Origin: Anaeramoeba flamelloides | Taxonomy: Eukaryota; Metamonada; Anaeramoebidae | Reading direction: 5' to 3' | Length of the DNA stretch: 64,000 nt | NCBI GenBank assembly: GCA_027625915.1 | Contig: JANTQA010000029.1 | Span: 2,728,001 to 2,792,000, forward strand | Shown here: positions 1 to 12,629 of the stretch, piece by piece | How positions within the stretch are numbered: position 1 is the first letter of the stretch | Layout of the letters: each line of letters opens with the position of its first letter | Notes under the pieces: model-generated | Databases searched by the model: none | The model's input: the letters and a program-made list of their open reading frames with translations, nothing else | Told to the model about the DNA's origin: nothing | Program-made: the position numbers and the translations under genes

Positions 1-300
1 TTTTTGTAGGTCTTCTATAAACATAACAAGGTTTTACTTTCTTGCTCATATTTTTTTTTATTTTTTGTATTTTTGCGAAAAGTTGAAAAAAAGTAACTTT
101 TAAAACCATGAAAAAATGGAAATTATTTTTATTTCTATAAAAACAATAACTAAATTTAATTAATGTCATTTATCGGGATTTCATTACTATACAAAAAGTT
201 TTTTTCACTTTGATTTCAAATCTAAGTAATTGGAAAAAAAAAATCTAAATCTCTATTAAATTTACCTAAAAAAATTTAATATAGAGTAGTCTCTTAAGCC
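1..300 (+). repeat. Dispersed repeat, copy 1 (second copy 18915-19200)
   Basis: The first 300 bases align along their length with 18915-19200 in the same orientation. Shared blocks include a stretch beginning with ACATAACAAGGTTTTACTTT and a later block containing AAATCTAAATCTCTATTAAA. Substitutions and small indels separate the copies, so this is an old repeat. The left edge is cut by the window. No coding capacity or terminal repeats are visible, so the class is unknown. A related piece also appears near 43300-43400. Confidence 0.6.
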
Positions 301-2694
301 AACTTTCAGAAGTAACGTTATGATTTTCCTCTTCAGATTACAAATGAGATGATTTATTTTATTTTTAATTAACTTTGTTTTGATTTTTTTCAATTAGCTA
401 AAAAAATATTTAATCCCTTTTTTTGCAATAAGGATAATGTTTCAAATACTATTTGTGTAAATATAAACGGAACAAAAATTTCATTTGTTTTCCAAAAAGA
501 TTTTCAAAATCTTTTAAAATTTTTACATTCATAGGGAAACTTAGTCTATTCACCTTCTCATATAGAGTTGGGGCTTTTGTAGATTTTATTTTTAATCAAA
601 AGAATGTGTATTTATTTTTTTTTTTTTTTTTTTGGAAAAGCTACAGCCATTCCAAGGCTATCACAAAATTTTAAATAAAACAAAATTGATTTTTCTATTC
701 TTATTTAACATTTTCAAAAAATTCGGAAATAAGAGTTATAATTCAAAAAAAAATTTAAAAAAAACAACTTTTATTCAAATTTAGGAAAATTGAAAAAAAA
801 TATTCAAATCCCATGAAACTTTGAAATTATCAGTCTAAAAAAGCTCAAAAAAAAATATCATTATTTACTGATCTTTAAAAATTTACCATTTTTGAACAAT
901 ATTTGCAAGTGCTTCATGAATCTTCAAATTTTTTTTTTTTCGATTTTCAAAAATTTGAATAATAGCTTATTTATTAAATTTTTTTTTTGAATAATACTTA
1001 TAAATTCCAAGAAATATCTGAAAATTTTTAATTCATTTTCTATCTGATACAAATTTTTTTACACAAGCTTTGATTAATACATTATATAACTTTAAATCAG
1101 AAGAAACTTTATAAAATTGACATGACTTTCAAAACATTATTTCTCTTGAGTTGTTTTATTTGTTGAGTTAATTGATTTCAAAAATGGAAATTGAACTGAA
1201 AATTTAATAAAATAAATTTGAATTTATCAGGAACTCTTATTTCCGAATTTTTTGAAAATGGAAAATAAGAATAGAAAACTCAAATGTATTGTATTTAGTA
1301 TTTTATAACAGCCTTGGAAAGACTGTAAATGAAAAATATGATCTAATTATTTTTTATTTAACAGTAGTTTTATTGTCTGGGATTTGAATAAGAATATTAA
1401 TCTTTCTAAATAATTTTACTTTTTTTAAAAATCTAGACTTTCCAATATAAATCTTCAAAAGTTAAAGAACCTATTATCAGTCAATTCTTTATTGTCAAAA
1501 AAAAAATAATATTTTGATATTTTTCTTTTTTAATTCAAAAATAATCAATTTTTTAATTAAAAAATGAACTCATTTAGTAAATTGTTTAGATGAGGTTAAC
1601 TTATCCATTTCATAAACCATAATACAAATCATAAAACTTTACTTTTTTTCAAGATCCTATCAAGATTTCATTTTATTTTTTAATCTATTATAAGAATTTC
1701 AAACCAAATTAAGATACAAGCTGATATTGATAATTTTTACTTTTAAAAGATATTTTTTTGAATATTTTATTTTAACAGCTTTCCAAGCCTTATTATTTGT
1801 AAAATATGAATAAATGAAAATGTTATTAAAACTTTTTGAGAATAAAACGAGAGAAAATTTTTTTCTCCTATCCTTTTTTCTTAATTAAAACTTGTGTACA
1901 ATTAGAATTGAACTTTTACTTGAAAACTGCCTCGAAACTATATTAAAATGTTTTTACCTTCCAACAAAAAGAATCATCAACTATTTATTTTTGTAAAACA
2001 ATAATTAAAAACCAAGAAACAAATAAAAATTTCAATACAACTTTTTTCTGACTTAAAAATCATAACAATAGCTAAGTATTTTAATGTTTCAATGATACAC
2101 ACTCATTTCATCAATAATCTCCATTTAATATTTAAAAAAGAAAGCTCATTTCAAATTACAAATAATAAATTGACAAAACCACTTTATGTGAATACACAAA
2201 ACACAAACAAAAGAAAATGTGATTTGTTGAAAGACAATAGGCAACCAAAATGAGAAAAAAACTCATTATTATTGCATTTACTCAATTCTTTACTTTTATA
2301 TCAAATTTTTTTCTTGTTTCAAACAGTGATATTATTTTATGTTTTGGAGAGTTTTAAGTGCTCAAGTTTTATAAATCGTATTCTTAGTGTTATTTTAAGT
2401 TATGTTTATCAAGCGGAAAATTGAAAAAAGTATCAAGAACAAAAACGTTTTTTCAAGAATACTTCTATTGACTCCGATCATAAAAAAGATTGATTAAAAT
2501 TTTTTTTCGTGTGATCAAGACATTTTGAAAAACAATTTATTTTTAAAAAAATCTTGAATGAGTTAAATCAAGAAATTTGAGATAATTTATCGATATTTTA
2601 CAGTGTTTAATTTTTGAAAAGGACTTGTAAATAATCTAAAAGAAAAAAATACCAAAACAAAGTTATTTTTTTATTGTTGAGATTTTTTTAAAAA
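301..2694. other. Gene-free AT-rich intergenic stretch
   Basis: No convincing coding region, RNA gene or strong inverted repeat was seen. The short open frames here are low-complexity Phe/Lys/Asn-rich translations of A- and T-runs. The 3' part should hold the promoter of the EML-like gene, but no recognisable core element could be singled out. Confidence 0.5.
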
Positions 2695-5600
2695 ATGTCC
2701 TCAAAAACAAGCCGAGGAAGAGGAAGAGGAAGAGGAAAAAAAAGAGGCAGAGGAAGAGGAAGAGGAAGAGGAAAGGGAAGAGGAAGAGGTAAGGGGAAAA
2801 AAGTTCAAGTCAGCTCAAAGCCACCACAATTCCCACAGCCATCAAGTTTTGATGAAAATGACTTAACAGAGCTGATCGCAAAACCAAGTTACAATCTGGA
2901 TCTTGCGTTTGTTCACGGGTACCAAGGAAGAGAGTGCCGATCTAACTTGAAGTTAATTGACGACACGCGATTGCTGTACTTTTCTGCAACTCTTGGCATT
3001 ATTTATAATAGTGAAGAGCATTCACAGAGCTTCTTCAGGATACATGACGAGCAGATCCTATGTGTCGATCTTCACCCCAATAGGCAATATGCAGCCACTG
3101 GGCAAAGGGGCAAGACTGGAAGGATTTGTGTTTGGTCTGTAGACACTTTAGATCTTATTGCAGAACTTTCGTGCAAGGAATTGAAAGGTGGTGTTACCTC
3201 TCTGTCTTTTTCGAAATCTGGCAAGCTGTTGTATGCACTCGGTGCCAGTAATCATAGTGTTGCTGTTTTTGATTGGGAAAAATCACTAGCTTTAGCTACC
3301 TTTGTTCCAAAGACAACCAAAAAAAAGGAAAAAAAATTACAAATTCTCTCCAGCAAAGAAATTGAATCAAAATTTGTTACCATTGGTAAAGATCACATCA
3401 AATTTTGGACCTTTAGCAAACAAAACCAGACTGTTAAAGGAAGAGACGGTGTATTTGGTCAACAATTTAGAAAAGTGGATCTCCCTTGTGTAACTTCGTT
3501 TTGCTCTGATAATAAGTTTGTCTTTTTACTTTAAATATTTTTTTTTTTATTTTTTATTTTTATTTCTTTTACTTTTTCTTTTTTTTTTTCTCCTTTTTTT
3601 TTTTTTTTTTTTCTCTTTTCGACTCTGGAATCAAAACAATTGAAGGCACAATGTTTACTTTGGTTACATTGAAAAGAATTACAAATTACATCACATCAAA
3701 AAATACTTGATTCACAATGATCACCTTTTCTGTCAATATTATTGATTTCCAAAAAGTTAAAATCATTTTTCAAATAAACAGAGAACCATTTATGAAAACA
3801 GAAGTTACAGAAGAAAAATCAAAAATAACTCTTTTTTTTTTTTTTAAATAATGTTGTTTGAATTATAAATGGGAAAAAGTTATCACTTCATTTTCAATTT
3901 CCTTTTTCAAAGCAAAACCACAAATTAAAACTTACTTCTTCTGTTGAAAACTCTATTTGTATAAGAAAAGTCTGGAAAAGGAAATGAAATTTTTTTCGCA
4001 TTTATAATTCAAATACCAGTAAAGTAAAACTGATCTTACGATGAATTTTAATAAAAATCAACTCTAAACTAAGTGACAAAAATTTGAATTGGGTTTTAAA
4101 AAAAAAAAATCTTTTGAAAAGTAGGTTTTGTCTTTTTTATAAATAGTGAGTACTACATTGTAAACACAGAAGGTATTGCATAAAGATTACTAAAATGAGT
4201 TCTCTTCGATTTTTTTTAACATACTCTATTTTCAAGAATGTGATTGCCAGAATCATTTTGAAGACTTTGATTGTAAAAAATAGTTTTTTAACTCGTGATA
4301 AAAAAGTTCAATTAACCATAGGTATTTTGAGCGAGTCTAATCAGACTCAATTCAAGAATAACTTTGCCTGAGCATAAAACAGATTTCAAAAAAAAAAAAA
4401 TAATACAAAAGAAATTTAAAAAATGTTGAGGTAGAGTTATTCCTTAATTAAATCTGACTCGACTCACTCAAAATACCTATTCTTAATTAAAAAATTTTTT
4501 TTTTATCGTAGTTCACACAGGATCTGAGATTATATAAGTAGTTTCTTCTAAAAATCAATTTTTATGAAAAAAAAAAACAGTAAAGAGTAGAGGCATCATG
4601 TTTACGATTGTGTGATCAAAATAAACAATAACAAAAAAAAAAAAAAATAAAAACAAAAGTAAAAAAAATTATTAAAAAATCTTATAAAAGAATTTGATCT
4701 CTATTCCTTTTCGAAAAATCATTCTTTTCTGAAGAATTTGTAATTAAGATATAAAATTTAATTTAATTAGTGCCGATTCTTTGAGTAAAAATTTTATGGT
4801 GTCATCAATCCTAAATGTAGAATTTTTCTTCATAATTTATTGAATTTAAACTGATAATTATCTTTAAAATCATATTTTTTTTTTTTTTTTTATTAAAAAA
4901 AAAAAAAAAAAAACAAATAATAAAAAAGAATATATGATGTTACTGGTACAATTACTGGGGAACTATACATTTGGAGACAGGGGAAAGTGATTAAATCAAT
5001 TCCTTTAAGGAATTCAAATTCCCCAATTGTCACTGTTAGTTGTAATGATAACATGAGTGTTGTTGTTGCTGGCACAAGGAATGGTGGTGTTTACATATGT
5101 AAGCAAATGTTAGGTAAAAGGCCGATCATCAAAGACTTAAAACCATTTAACGATCATGTCCGAGCTGTTGCTGTCAGCCCAGACGGGAAAACTGTAATTG
5201 GTGCAAGTATTTCTGGAGATATCTGGTCATTAACCGCCTCAAACGATTTCTCAGTATTATTGCCAGCACATGGTACTGCATATTCTTCAGAGTTATGGGG
5301 ATTGGAAACACATCCAACTGACCTTGAATTTGTGACCACTGGCGATGATAAAAGACTCATGATTTGGGACATTGAAACTTTCCAAATCAAAAAAATACAC
5401 AAGCTTCCCGAATCGTCTCGGTGTGTCACCATTAGCCCAAATGGGAAATTTATTGCTGTCGGATACGAAAATGGCTGCTTTGAAGTCTTGCATTACCGAA
5501 ATTGCAAGGTTGAATTCAAATACAAGGGCAGGAAAAAGGGTATCTCGACCGTCAAATTTAGTAAAAACAGCAAATTTTTTGCTGCGGCGTCCACAGACAC

Positions 5601-6108
5601 CTTCATCGATCTGTTCCAAGTGAAACCAAATGGCAAATGGATACATCTAGGTACAATGGGCGGACACACGGGCTTGATTAACGGAATCGATTTTTCCACA
5701 CAAAACGATTACATCCAATCCTCAGGCTATGAAAACAAACTCTTATACCATTCGATGGAAAACTGCAAACGCGAAAACTCCAAAGACGCTATGGCTGACA
5801 TAGAATGGTCGTCCTGGACTTCCATTTTCGGTTGGCCTGTGAATGGCATATTCAAAGGCACATCTTCCTTATCAGATATCAATTCTTGCCACAGATCAAA
5901 CGACCAACAACTTCTTGCAACATCAGATATCTACGGGATGATCTCCATTTATAATTACCCCTGTGTTTCAAATAAGCATAAAAGCATCAAATTTTCTGGT
6001 CACTACAAATCAGTTTCCAAGGTTAGATTCACATGCGATGATAATTGGCTAATTTCAATCGGTCAAAATGATGATTCCATTTTTGTTTGGAAAATTGGTG
6101 AAAATTAA
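2695..6108 (+). CDS. EML/EMAP-like microtubule-associated WD40 protein (two exons)
   Basis: Two exons, 2695-3515 and 4929-6108, join in frame to 2001 nt (666 aa). Residues about 7-36 are an almost pure Arg/Gly/Lys tail. Residues about 66-90 contain a HELP motif (LDLAFVHGYQGRECRSNL), the hallmark of echinoderm microtubule-associated protein-like proteins. WD40 repeats fill the rest, with typical blades such as HDEQILCVDLHPN, RICVW and GTITGELYIW; the chain ends in GHYKSVSKVRF...SIFVWKI, as EML proteins do. The family binds tubulin through the HELP/TAPE double propeller. The N-terminal trimerisation coiled coil of EML1-4 is absent; the basic RG tail may replace it in microtubule or nucleic-acid binding (inference). 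The start is the first ATG in this frame and is preceded by stops. The assignment rests on motif recognition, without a tree to place it among EML subfamilies. Confidence 0.9.
3857..4013. mobile_element. Miniature inverted-repeat element in EML intron (family with 11587-11738)
   Basis: A block of about 157 bp begins TTTGAATTATAAATG and ends CATTTATAATTCAAA, with inner arms ACTTCATTTTC and GGAAATGAAAT. A related palindromic copy lies at 11587-11738, including the same CAAATACCAGTA after its right end. Length, inverted termini and a second copy suggest a MITE. No target duplication is clear. Confidence 0.6.
4319..4479. mobile_element. Miniature inverted-repeat element in EML intron
   Basis: Terminal inverted repeats of about 50 nt start TAGGTATTTTGAGCGAGTC on the left. 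On the right they end GACTCACTCAAAATACCTA. Inside, AAGAATAACT on the left pairs with GAGTTATTCCTT on the right. Only one copy was noticed in the window, so family membership is inferred from structure alone. Confidence 0.6.
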
Positions 6109-6517
6109 TTAAATTGTTTTTTTATTTTATTTTTTTTTTTTTTCTATTCATCTCATTTCCAGAATTATCTTTAAAATACTTATAATTAATAATTTAATAT
6201 TAGTATTAATAAGTGTTTTTATTGATTGTTTTTACTCCTTATTATTAGTGTTGTTTTATATATATTTTAGAGACACCTCTATCTTTTTGCTTTTTTTTAT
6301 CAATTTGAATTTCTATTTTCTTTGACTTTTTTTTTTATTTATTAACATTTACCACAATAATTTTAAAATATAATAATTTCTTGACTTTGATTCGCTTTTT
6401 TTTTTTATTTTTGAAACTAAAAATAAAGTGCAAGATTTTTGATTTTTGATTTTTTATCTTTTATTTATTATTTTTTCTTTTGATAAAATATTGAACATTG
6501 TCAATTAAGGGATCAGT

Positions 6518-7068
6518 ACTCTAAGAGGGAAAATTATTAAATATTTAATTTGGCAAAATTTCAAAATTGGTCAAATTCTTTTATTTTTCAAAATAGTCAA
6601 TTCCATTAAAAATATTGGCTGTAGGTATTTAAAACATCCTTTACTGGAAGGTTAAGGTATGTTAGGGTAGGTTAGGGTAGGTTATAGTATGTCTAGAGTA
6701 GGTTTGGATGGTATGTTAGTAAATTCTGGCAAGGATTTTTAAAAAAAAATAATTAAGAGACCAATTAGACTTTTGTAACTTGTATTAAGCGGAAAAAAAT
6801 TGTCATTTAACTTTTGTATTAAAATTGGGTTTGGATTAAATTTTTAAAAATATTTAGTATTGATGATTTCATGATTTTGAATTTTCAACAATTTAAGTAA
6901 TAAAATACTACCAATCGCAAAATAATCTTTTTGATTTTTCCTCCGATAATTATATAAAACCATTAAAAACTTTCAGACCAATAATAAAAATCAAGAAACC
7001 CTTCAAAAACCTGTGAAAAAATTTCAATTTGACCAATTTTGAAATTTAATAATATACCTCACTAAGAC
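6518..7068. mobile_element. Inverted-repeat element carrying telomere-like G-rich repeats
   Basis: The left end CTCTAAGAGGG, followed by ATTATTAAAT and TTTCAAAATTGGTCAAATT, is matched in inverse orientation by AATTTGACCAATTTTGAAAT and ACCTCACTAAGAC on the right. The left arm has a small extra segment, so the arms are imperfect. Boundaries are approximate. Confidence 0.4.
6653..6705 (+). repeat. Short interstitial telomere-like array
   Basis: Several degenerate units related to GTTAGGGTAG occur head to tail, including two exact TTAGGGTAGG units, followed by drifting versions (TATAGTATG, TTTGGATGG). G-rich sequence is striking in this AT-rich region. It lies inside the inverted-repeat element at 6518-7068, so it may be internal to that element and not a telomere relic. 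Confidence 0.5.
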
Positions 7069-7391
7069 AACCGGGTAAAATTTTAAAATATGTTATTGGT
7101 GATATTATCTACTTACAGAATCTTGTATATTCCAAGGGTCAAAAAATTCTGATCTAATTGTGAAACACAAAAAAGAAAATTAGTTTTGAGAGATCAATTT
7201 TTTTGATTTTTTTATGAAAAAAAAAAAACCTTAAAATTCATTTTATTTTTAAAAATATAAAATTTTTGACCTTTATTATAACCAATTACATCATTATTAT
7301 ATAATATCAAGTCTTTATTGCCTGTAATATTAATATAAAGTTTTTTTTTCTTTTTTTGGGAAAATTCTTTTGTCTAACCAAAAAAATGATT

Positions 7392-7592
7392 TACAGTCTT
7401 TTTCACTTTTAAGGCACAAACTTTCAACGAAATTTAAGGCACAAAAAATTCTCAAATTAAGGCACAAAATTTGGAATTTTTTTTTTTACAATTTATTTTT
7501 ACTAGAATTTGAATTTTGTGCTTTAATTTGAGATTTTTTTTGTTGCTTAAATTTCGTTGAAAGTTTGTGCCTTAAAAGTGAAAAAGACTGTA
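7392..7592. mobile_element. TA-flanked CAGT-ended MITE, copy 1
   Basis: Nearly the whole element is a hairpin. It starts TACAGTC with CACTTTTAAGGCACAAACTT and ends AAGTTTGTGCCTTAAAAGTG with GACTGTA. Arms run about 90 nt, with internal echoes of AAGGCACAAA. TA at both ends and CAGT termini resemble Tc1/mariner-type target and end sequences (family knowledge). Three more copies lie at 9333-9528, 40637-40842 and 55183-55405. There is no coding capacity, so it would be non-autonomous. Confidence 0.8.
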
Positions 7593-9332
7593 TTCAATCC
7601 GATTGAAATATTGGTTTAAGAAGGAAAGTTAGAAAATTTTAGATTTTAAACTCATTTATAAAATTTACTTAGAAATTTCGTTTTTGTTTTAAGATGAAAT
7701 TCGATTTTTTAAAATTAAAATTTTCTTGAAGGTATTTTTTAATTTTGTAATTTTATCCTCAAAATTCAAAATCTGTTTTTTTTTATTTCGATAAAATTAT
7801 TTAAATTGTTATACGGTTTCTTGGGAATAAGACCAAACAATTTGATAAAAATAATTTTTCAAAAATTAAAAAATATTTTGTAATTTTTTTTTCATCTTTG
7901 AAACCAGAAAACAACTTTCTGAAAAATAAAAAGAAGAAAAAAATACTTTATAGATCTAAATTTAGTTGATAAACTTTTGTTAAACTTCTATCAAATATTC
8001 CTTTATTAAATCACCTTTATTTTTAGGTTTATTGGTTTATATTTATATTTAAATATTAATTATTAAAAATAATAACAAAATCCAAATTTTTCTTTCTAAA
8101 TCAAGACTTTCCAACATAAAACGAAAAATATGTTTCATCATTTGCAATAATTAACTTAATTGTTAATAAAAATAATAAGATACTTTATTTGGTTTTATAT
8201 GGGAAAGATGTGAAATTTTGGATTTCAAAAAATAGAATCATATTAAAAAAGTGTTAAAAAGGGGTAAACTTATCTATTTCTTTTGTTAAACCATAAATTA
8301 CAAAAAAATATAGTTTCTAAGATCTTAAAAATATTTCAATTTATTTTTAAAAACTACTACCACATTAATATATATATATATATATATTTATATAAATACA
8401 AAAATCACTAATATACCAAAACATCCACATAAGGATCTTAAAAAATTTAATATAATTAGATTCTATATTGGTAATATGATAAAATTTATTCACAATTTCT
8501 CTCTAATTTTTTACTCCCAAAGTGAAAAATACCCATTTTATTTTTATTATTAATGTAGTATAAATTACACTCAAAATGTCTTTTTATTAAAATTCCTCAA
8601 AAGCAATTTAATACTTAAAATCATAGATTTCACAAATATAAGAAAAATATCATAATTTTTTTCATGTCGAAAAAGCAAAAACAAAAAATTGACTAGAAAA
8701 AAAAGAAAAAAAAAAGAATTTTAAAAAGGGATTATAAGAAGCAATTGGAAAAAAAAAAAAATCGAAAAAAAAGAGGCCAATAATATGATTCATTAAGTAC
8801 ATTCAAAATCAAAAAAAGTACCTTTGGTTAATTTAATTTAATTTGAAAATTAAACATGAATATTTATTTCGATGTATTTCTTTAATATTGTAGTTTTTTC
8901 ATGTATTTATTTTATTTGATTCAAAAATTTATATTTTTTACCTTCACTTTTTTAGATCCAAATCACCACACTTATGTGATCAATAATATCAGTATTCACT
9001 AGTTACCACTTGCTCCCCCCTTTGAACCTTTCTTTTAAATTTGAAGAAAATCCATACTGTGAAAAAATTGGAAAAAATGCAAAATAGATTTTTTTTAAAT
9101 ATCAGTTATCAAACATGATTGATTGATTTAATATTGAAAAAAGTTTGTTGACCTACTCTTTTTTTTTCTGAAAAGTAAAAATAAACTATTTAAAAAAATG
9201 AGTAGCAATTTTATTATAATATCTTGATGAATCTCAATCGTCATAAAAATATTTAAATATCAAAAGTCATTTAAAAGTCATTTAATGTTTTTTTAAATAT
9301 ATCTCAATTTATTTGTTGATAAAAAATTAAAT

Positions 9333-9528
9333 TACAGCCAGTTCCACTTTTAACGCACAACTTTCAACTAAATTTAAGGCACATAAAAATCTCAATTTAA
9401 GGTACAAAATATGTAATTTTTTTAACAATTTATTTGACTAGAATCTGAATTTTGTACCTTAATTTGAGATTTTTATTCTGCCTTAAATTTCGTTGAAAGT
9501 TTGTGTCTTAAAAGTGGAACTAACTGTA
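9333..9528. mobile_element. TA-flanked CAGT-ended MITE, copy 2
   Basis: Starts TACAGCCAGTTCCACTTTTAA and ends TTAAAAGTGGAACTAACTGTA. The interior matches copy 1, including the paired CTCAATTTAAGGTACAAAAT and ATTTTGTACCTTAATTTGAG segments. The arms differ at scattered positions, so this copy is not new. Confidence 0.8.
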
Positions 9529-10012
9529 ATTAATAAAATAAAAATTTTTGATCACAATTTTATATGATATTTTTAAAGAGTTTGGAAATTGTGTATTTAT
9601 TTTTGTTTTATTTTACTTTGGCTGAAAAAACTGTTATACTCAAGAGATTTTATTATTCTAATAGTTTCAATGGAAGGAAACATTTCTAACTTTTATTGTA
9701 TTATTTTAAATAAAAATTTTCAGAATTATTATATTACAAACCTTTTTTCGAAATGAACTGTTCATTAAAATCTCCAAAAAAAGTGATATTTTGTTTATCA
9801 TTTTATAAATTATAATAATGAATATATTTTGAAATAAATAATATAATCATTTATTCCACCATAATTAATATTCTGTTTAATTTGATCTTTCCAATTTAAA
9901 AATAAATTTACTAACAAAGAGGAGTCTTTATGTAATGTTAGAAAAAAGCACTATTCATTTGGAAATATCTTGAATTAAAAGTCTAAAATATTAAAGATTT
10001 TTCAAATTTGTG

Positions 10013-10015
<3 letters not shown>

Positions 10016-10075
<60 letters not shown>
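10016..10075. repeat. TA dinucleotide microsatellite
   Basis: About 60 bases of uninterrupted TA. Shorter TA tracts occur near 8370-8387, 41638-41651 and 42502-42522. Confidence 0.95.
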
Positions 10076-10077
<2 letters not shown>

Positions 10078-11586
10078 TTTTAAGGTGGGTAAAAGCTGTG
10101 GTTATGTGAAAAAAATATTAAAAGAATTAATAAAGTTGTTGGTGTTAGATCAAAAATAATGGAAATTTGTTTTTATTTGAGCTTCAATATCCTATGTGAA
10201 CTGAAACTAACTAAAGTGAACCAATGTAATGTGAAGTAAGAAGAATAAAACTTTATATTAACTAAATTCCAAAAATTTGGACACCATATAAACAGTTTAA
10301 ATAATAACAATTATACACTTTACATTCAATTTGGAAAAAATTTTGATTTTACAAACTATTTTCATTTTTTGTCTTTTTTTTTTATGTTTTCATTTCCTTT
10401 TTTTATAGTTACGTAATATGTTTTGTTAGATCGAATTTTTTTCAATGGTTTGATAGAAAGTTTAATATTGAGTTTGTTTAATTGAAAAATCCACATACAA
10501 TTTATTGATGGTATCTTATCATTTGATCGAATCAATAATTTTTGATGTAATTTCAACAAATTTATCAATAAAATTTTTTGTTCCGCTCGTTTCATTATTT
10601 TGGACACACCTGATTTTTATTTTTTCGTTTTATATTTTTTTATTTAATTTGGATTGAAATGATTACTTAATAAAACATTAATACTGTGTAACTTAAATGT
10701 TATTTTATATTATGTTTGAAAAATTATTATAAATTGAGTTGTTTTTTTTTTTGCCTATTTTTGATTTTGGGTATGTCCAAATTTTTGGAATGGGGCTTAT
10801 ATTCTCCAAGTTTTCAATTGTATTTAGTCAACATGGATGACAATATAATATAGTGCCATTATTTTTCGAGAAAAAAAGATTTATATAAAGTATAAAAACA
10901 AAAATAAAATTATTAAAAAAAAAAAAAACAATAATAATAATATTTCAAACAAAAACCAACATCTACAAAAAAAATCACACATTACTGAAAGAAAAATTTT
11001 AGAAATAAATTTTGTATTAATATAATTAAATATTCATCTTTATTTTTTAATTCATAAGGGTGATATTGATTTTTTGAATTTACTATTTAATTTCTCCAAA
11101 GATTTTTTTTACACTAATAGGACTTTCTTCAAGCAAATTGATATAAAAAATAGTTTTATTAAGTTATTTATAATCTATAAAGTTTTCAAATTTTGGTACA
11201 TATTTCCCATTTTTGAAAAGTTCAAAGTACAAATTATTTCTAAAATTATTTGGTAAATCGGAGGAATGATATAAACTATTTTTCAGTCAAACGTACCCAG
11301 TTGTAATGGGTATAATACATGTTTTAAAGGGTTTGCATAGATATTAGAAGAAAAAATTTATTTTCGAAATTTTCAAAATAGAAATAATTTTTTCACATTT
11401 TTCGTTGTTTTTTGTTTTTTGGATTTTTTTTTAAAACGTCATTCAGTTGCAAAATTTTTTTTTTATTGCAAGATCAATAGTCACTTGGAAAAAATGTCTT
11501 ATAATAAGGTTATTGAAACCATCTAAGGATTGTTGAAAAATCATATTGATTTCTATTGCAATTCTATTCGATCTTTGATCTTGATA

Positions 11587-11738
11587 TTTGTTTAATAAAT
11601 GTGAAGAATTTTCACATCATTTTCATTTCCTTTTTCAAATAGAGACTACAAATACCAACAAACTTCGTTTAGAGGCGGGATTTGTAAAAGAGAATTATGG
11701 AAAATGAAGTTAAAAATGTTTCATATTTATTATTCAAA
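11587..11738. mobile_element. Miniature palindromic element, relative of the EML-intron element
   Basis: About 152 bp with inverse-matching ends (TTTAATAAATGTGAA and TTCATATTTATTATTCAAA) and inner arms CATTTTCATTTCC and GGAAAATGAAG. Same design and partly the same sequence as 3857-4013. Confidence 0.55.
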
Positions 11739-11948
11739 TACCAGTAGAAGTTTAAAACGAACATTGTTGTTTTTCTCAATGTGGTGCCCTAAGAATTTGA
11801 GTTTTGAAATTTTTAAGAAAATCTATTAATTAATTAGTTCTCTTTCAGACATATATCAACAATTCTTTGAGGTGTATTATTCTGTTTATTTCTTATTTTT
11901 TCTTCAAAGGTCAATTATATAAAATAATTGATACTTGTAAAAAATGTT

Positions 11949-11974
11949 GGGCCACTTTGACTGAAACAGAGTTT
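11949..11974. repeat. Solitary end of the 540-bp MITE family
   Basis: GGGCCACTTTGACTGAAA followed by CAGAGTTT matches the right terminal repeat of the elements at 12007-12547 and 32301-32865. It sits only about 30 bp before the left end of the first of these. It may be a remnant of a second neighbouring insertion. Confidence 0.5.
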
Positions 11975-12006
11975 AGTATTATCTGTGAAGGATTTTCAAA
12001 AAATAA

Positions 12007-12547
12007 TCCCTTTTTCAGTCAAAGGAGGCAGCTTTATTGAAGAGTTAGAACATATTTTTTGAGTTTAATTCATTTTTCTTCTCAAAATAAAATTTCAATT
12101 TTTAAATCAAAATCATTTTTTTTTTTTTTTTTTTTTTTTTTCTTTTCTTTTAAATTTTTCTTTTGGTTTAAATTTTTTTTTTTAATAGTAAATTTGAAAA
12201 AAAAATATTTGTAAAATCCAAATTGACATTAAGAAAAGTGATACTTTGTATATTCTTTTAATATTCATACATTTAATACATAAAAAAACTTATTGCCAAC
12301 AATTATAATTTCCTAAAGAAATCAACCATTTTCCAAGACCTTCCAATGAAAATGGGCTAAAATTTTTTTTAAACATCTATTTTTTTTTTTGAAATTTATA
12401 GTTGGTTCAGGTATTGTGTTCATAATTATTGACTCTTCTATGAATTTTATTATTTCTCCTATTTCTAAACAATCAAAGTTTGTTTGTTCTAAAAAATTAA
12501 GTGAATTTTTCTTTTCTGATTGGGTCCCTATGAGTGAAATTGAGTTT
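12007..12547. mobile_element. 540-bp MITE, copy 1
   Basis: The left end CCCTTTTTCAGTCAAAGGAGG is inversely related to the right end CCTATGAGTGAAATTGAGTTT. The interior (including long T-runs) matches 32301-32865 in opposite orientation: for example CAACAATTATAATTTCCTAA here is recognisably inverted near 32550. No open frame is present, so it is probably a non-autonomous DNA element. Confidence 0.6.
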
Positions 12548-12629
12548 ACATTTTACGAATAAAACCTTTAAGTGTCAAATAACCCAGTTTAAAAAAATCA
12601 CTTGGTTTTTGAAAATAGGTTACAATATT

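Larger units (their letters stand above)
3516..4928 (+). other. Intron of the EML-like gene
   Basis: Donor GTTTGT follows ...GAT AAT AA and acceptor AAAAAG precedes AATATATGATG. The splice restores the family-typical run DNKIYDVTGTITGELYIW. At 1413 nt it is far longer than the other two introns recognised here (148 and 426 nt). Two small inverted-repeat elements (3857-4013 and 4319-4479) and long homopolymer runs explain part of the excess. Confidence 0.85.
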
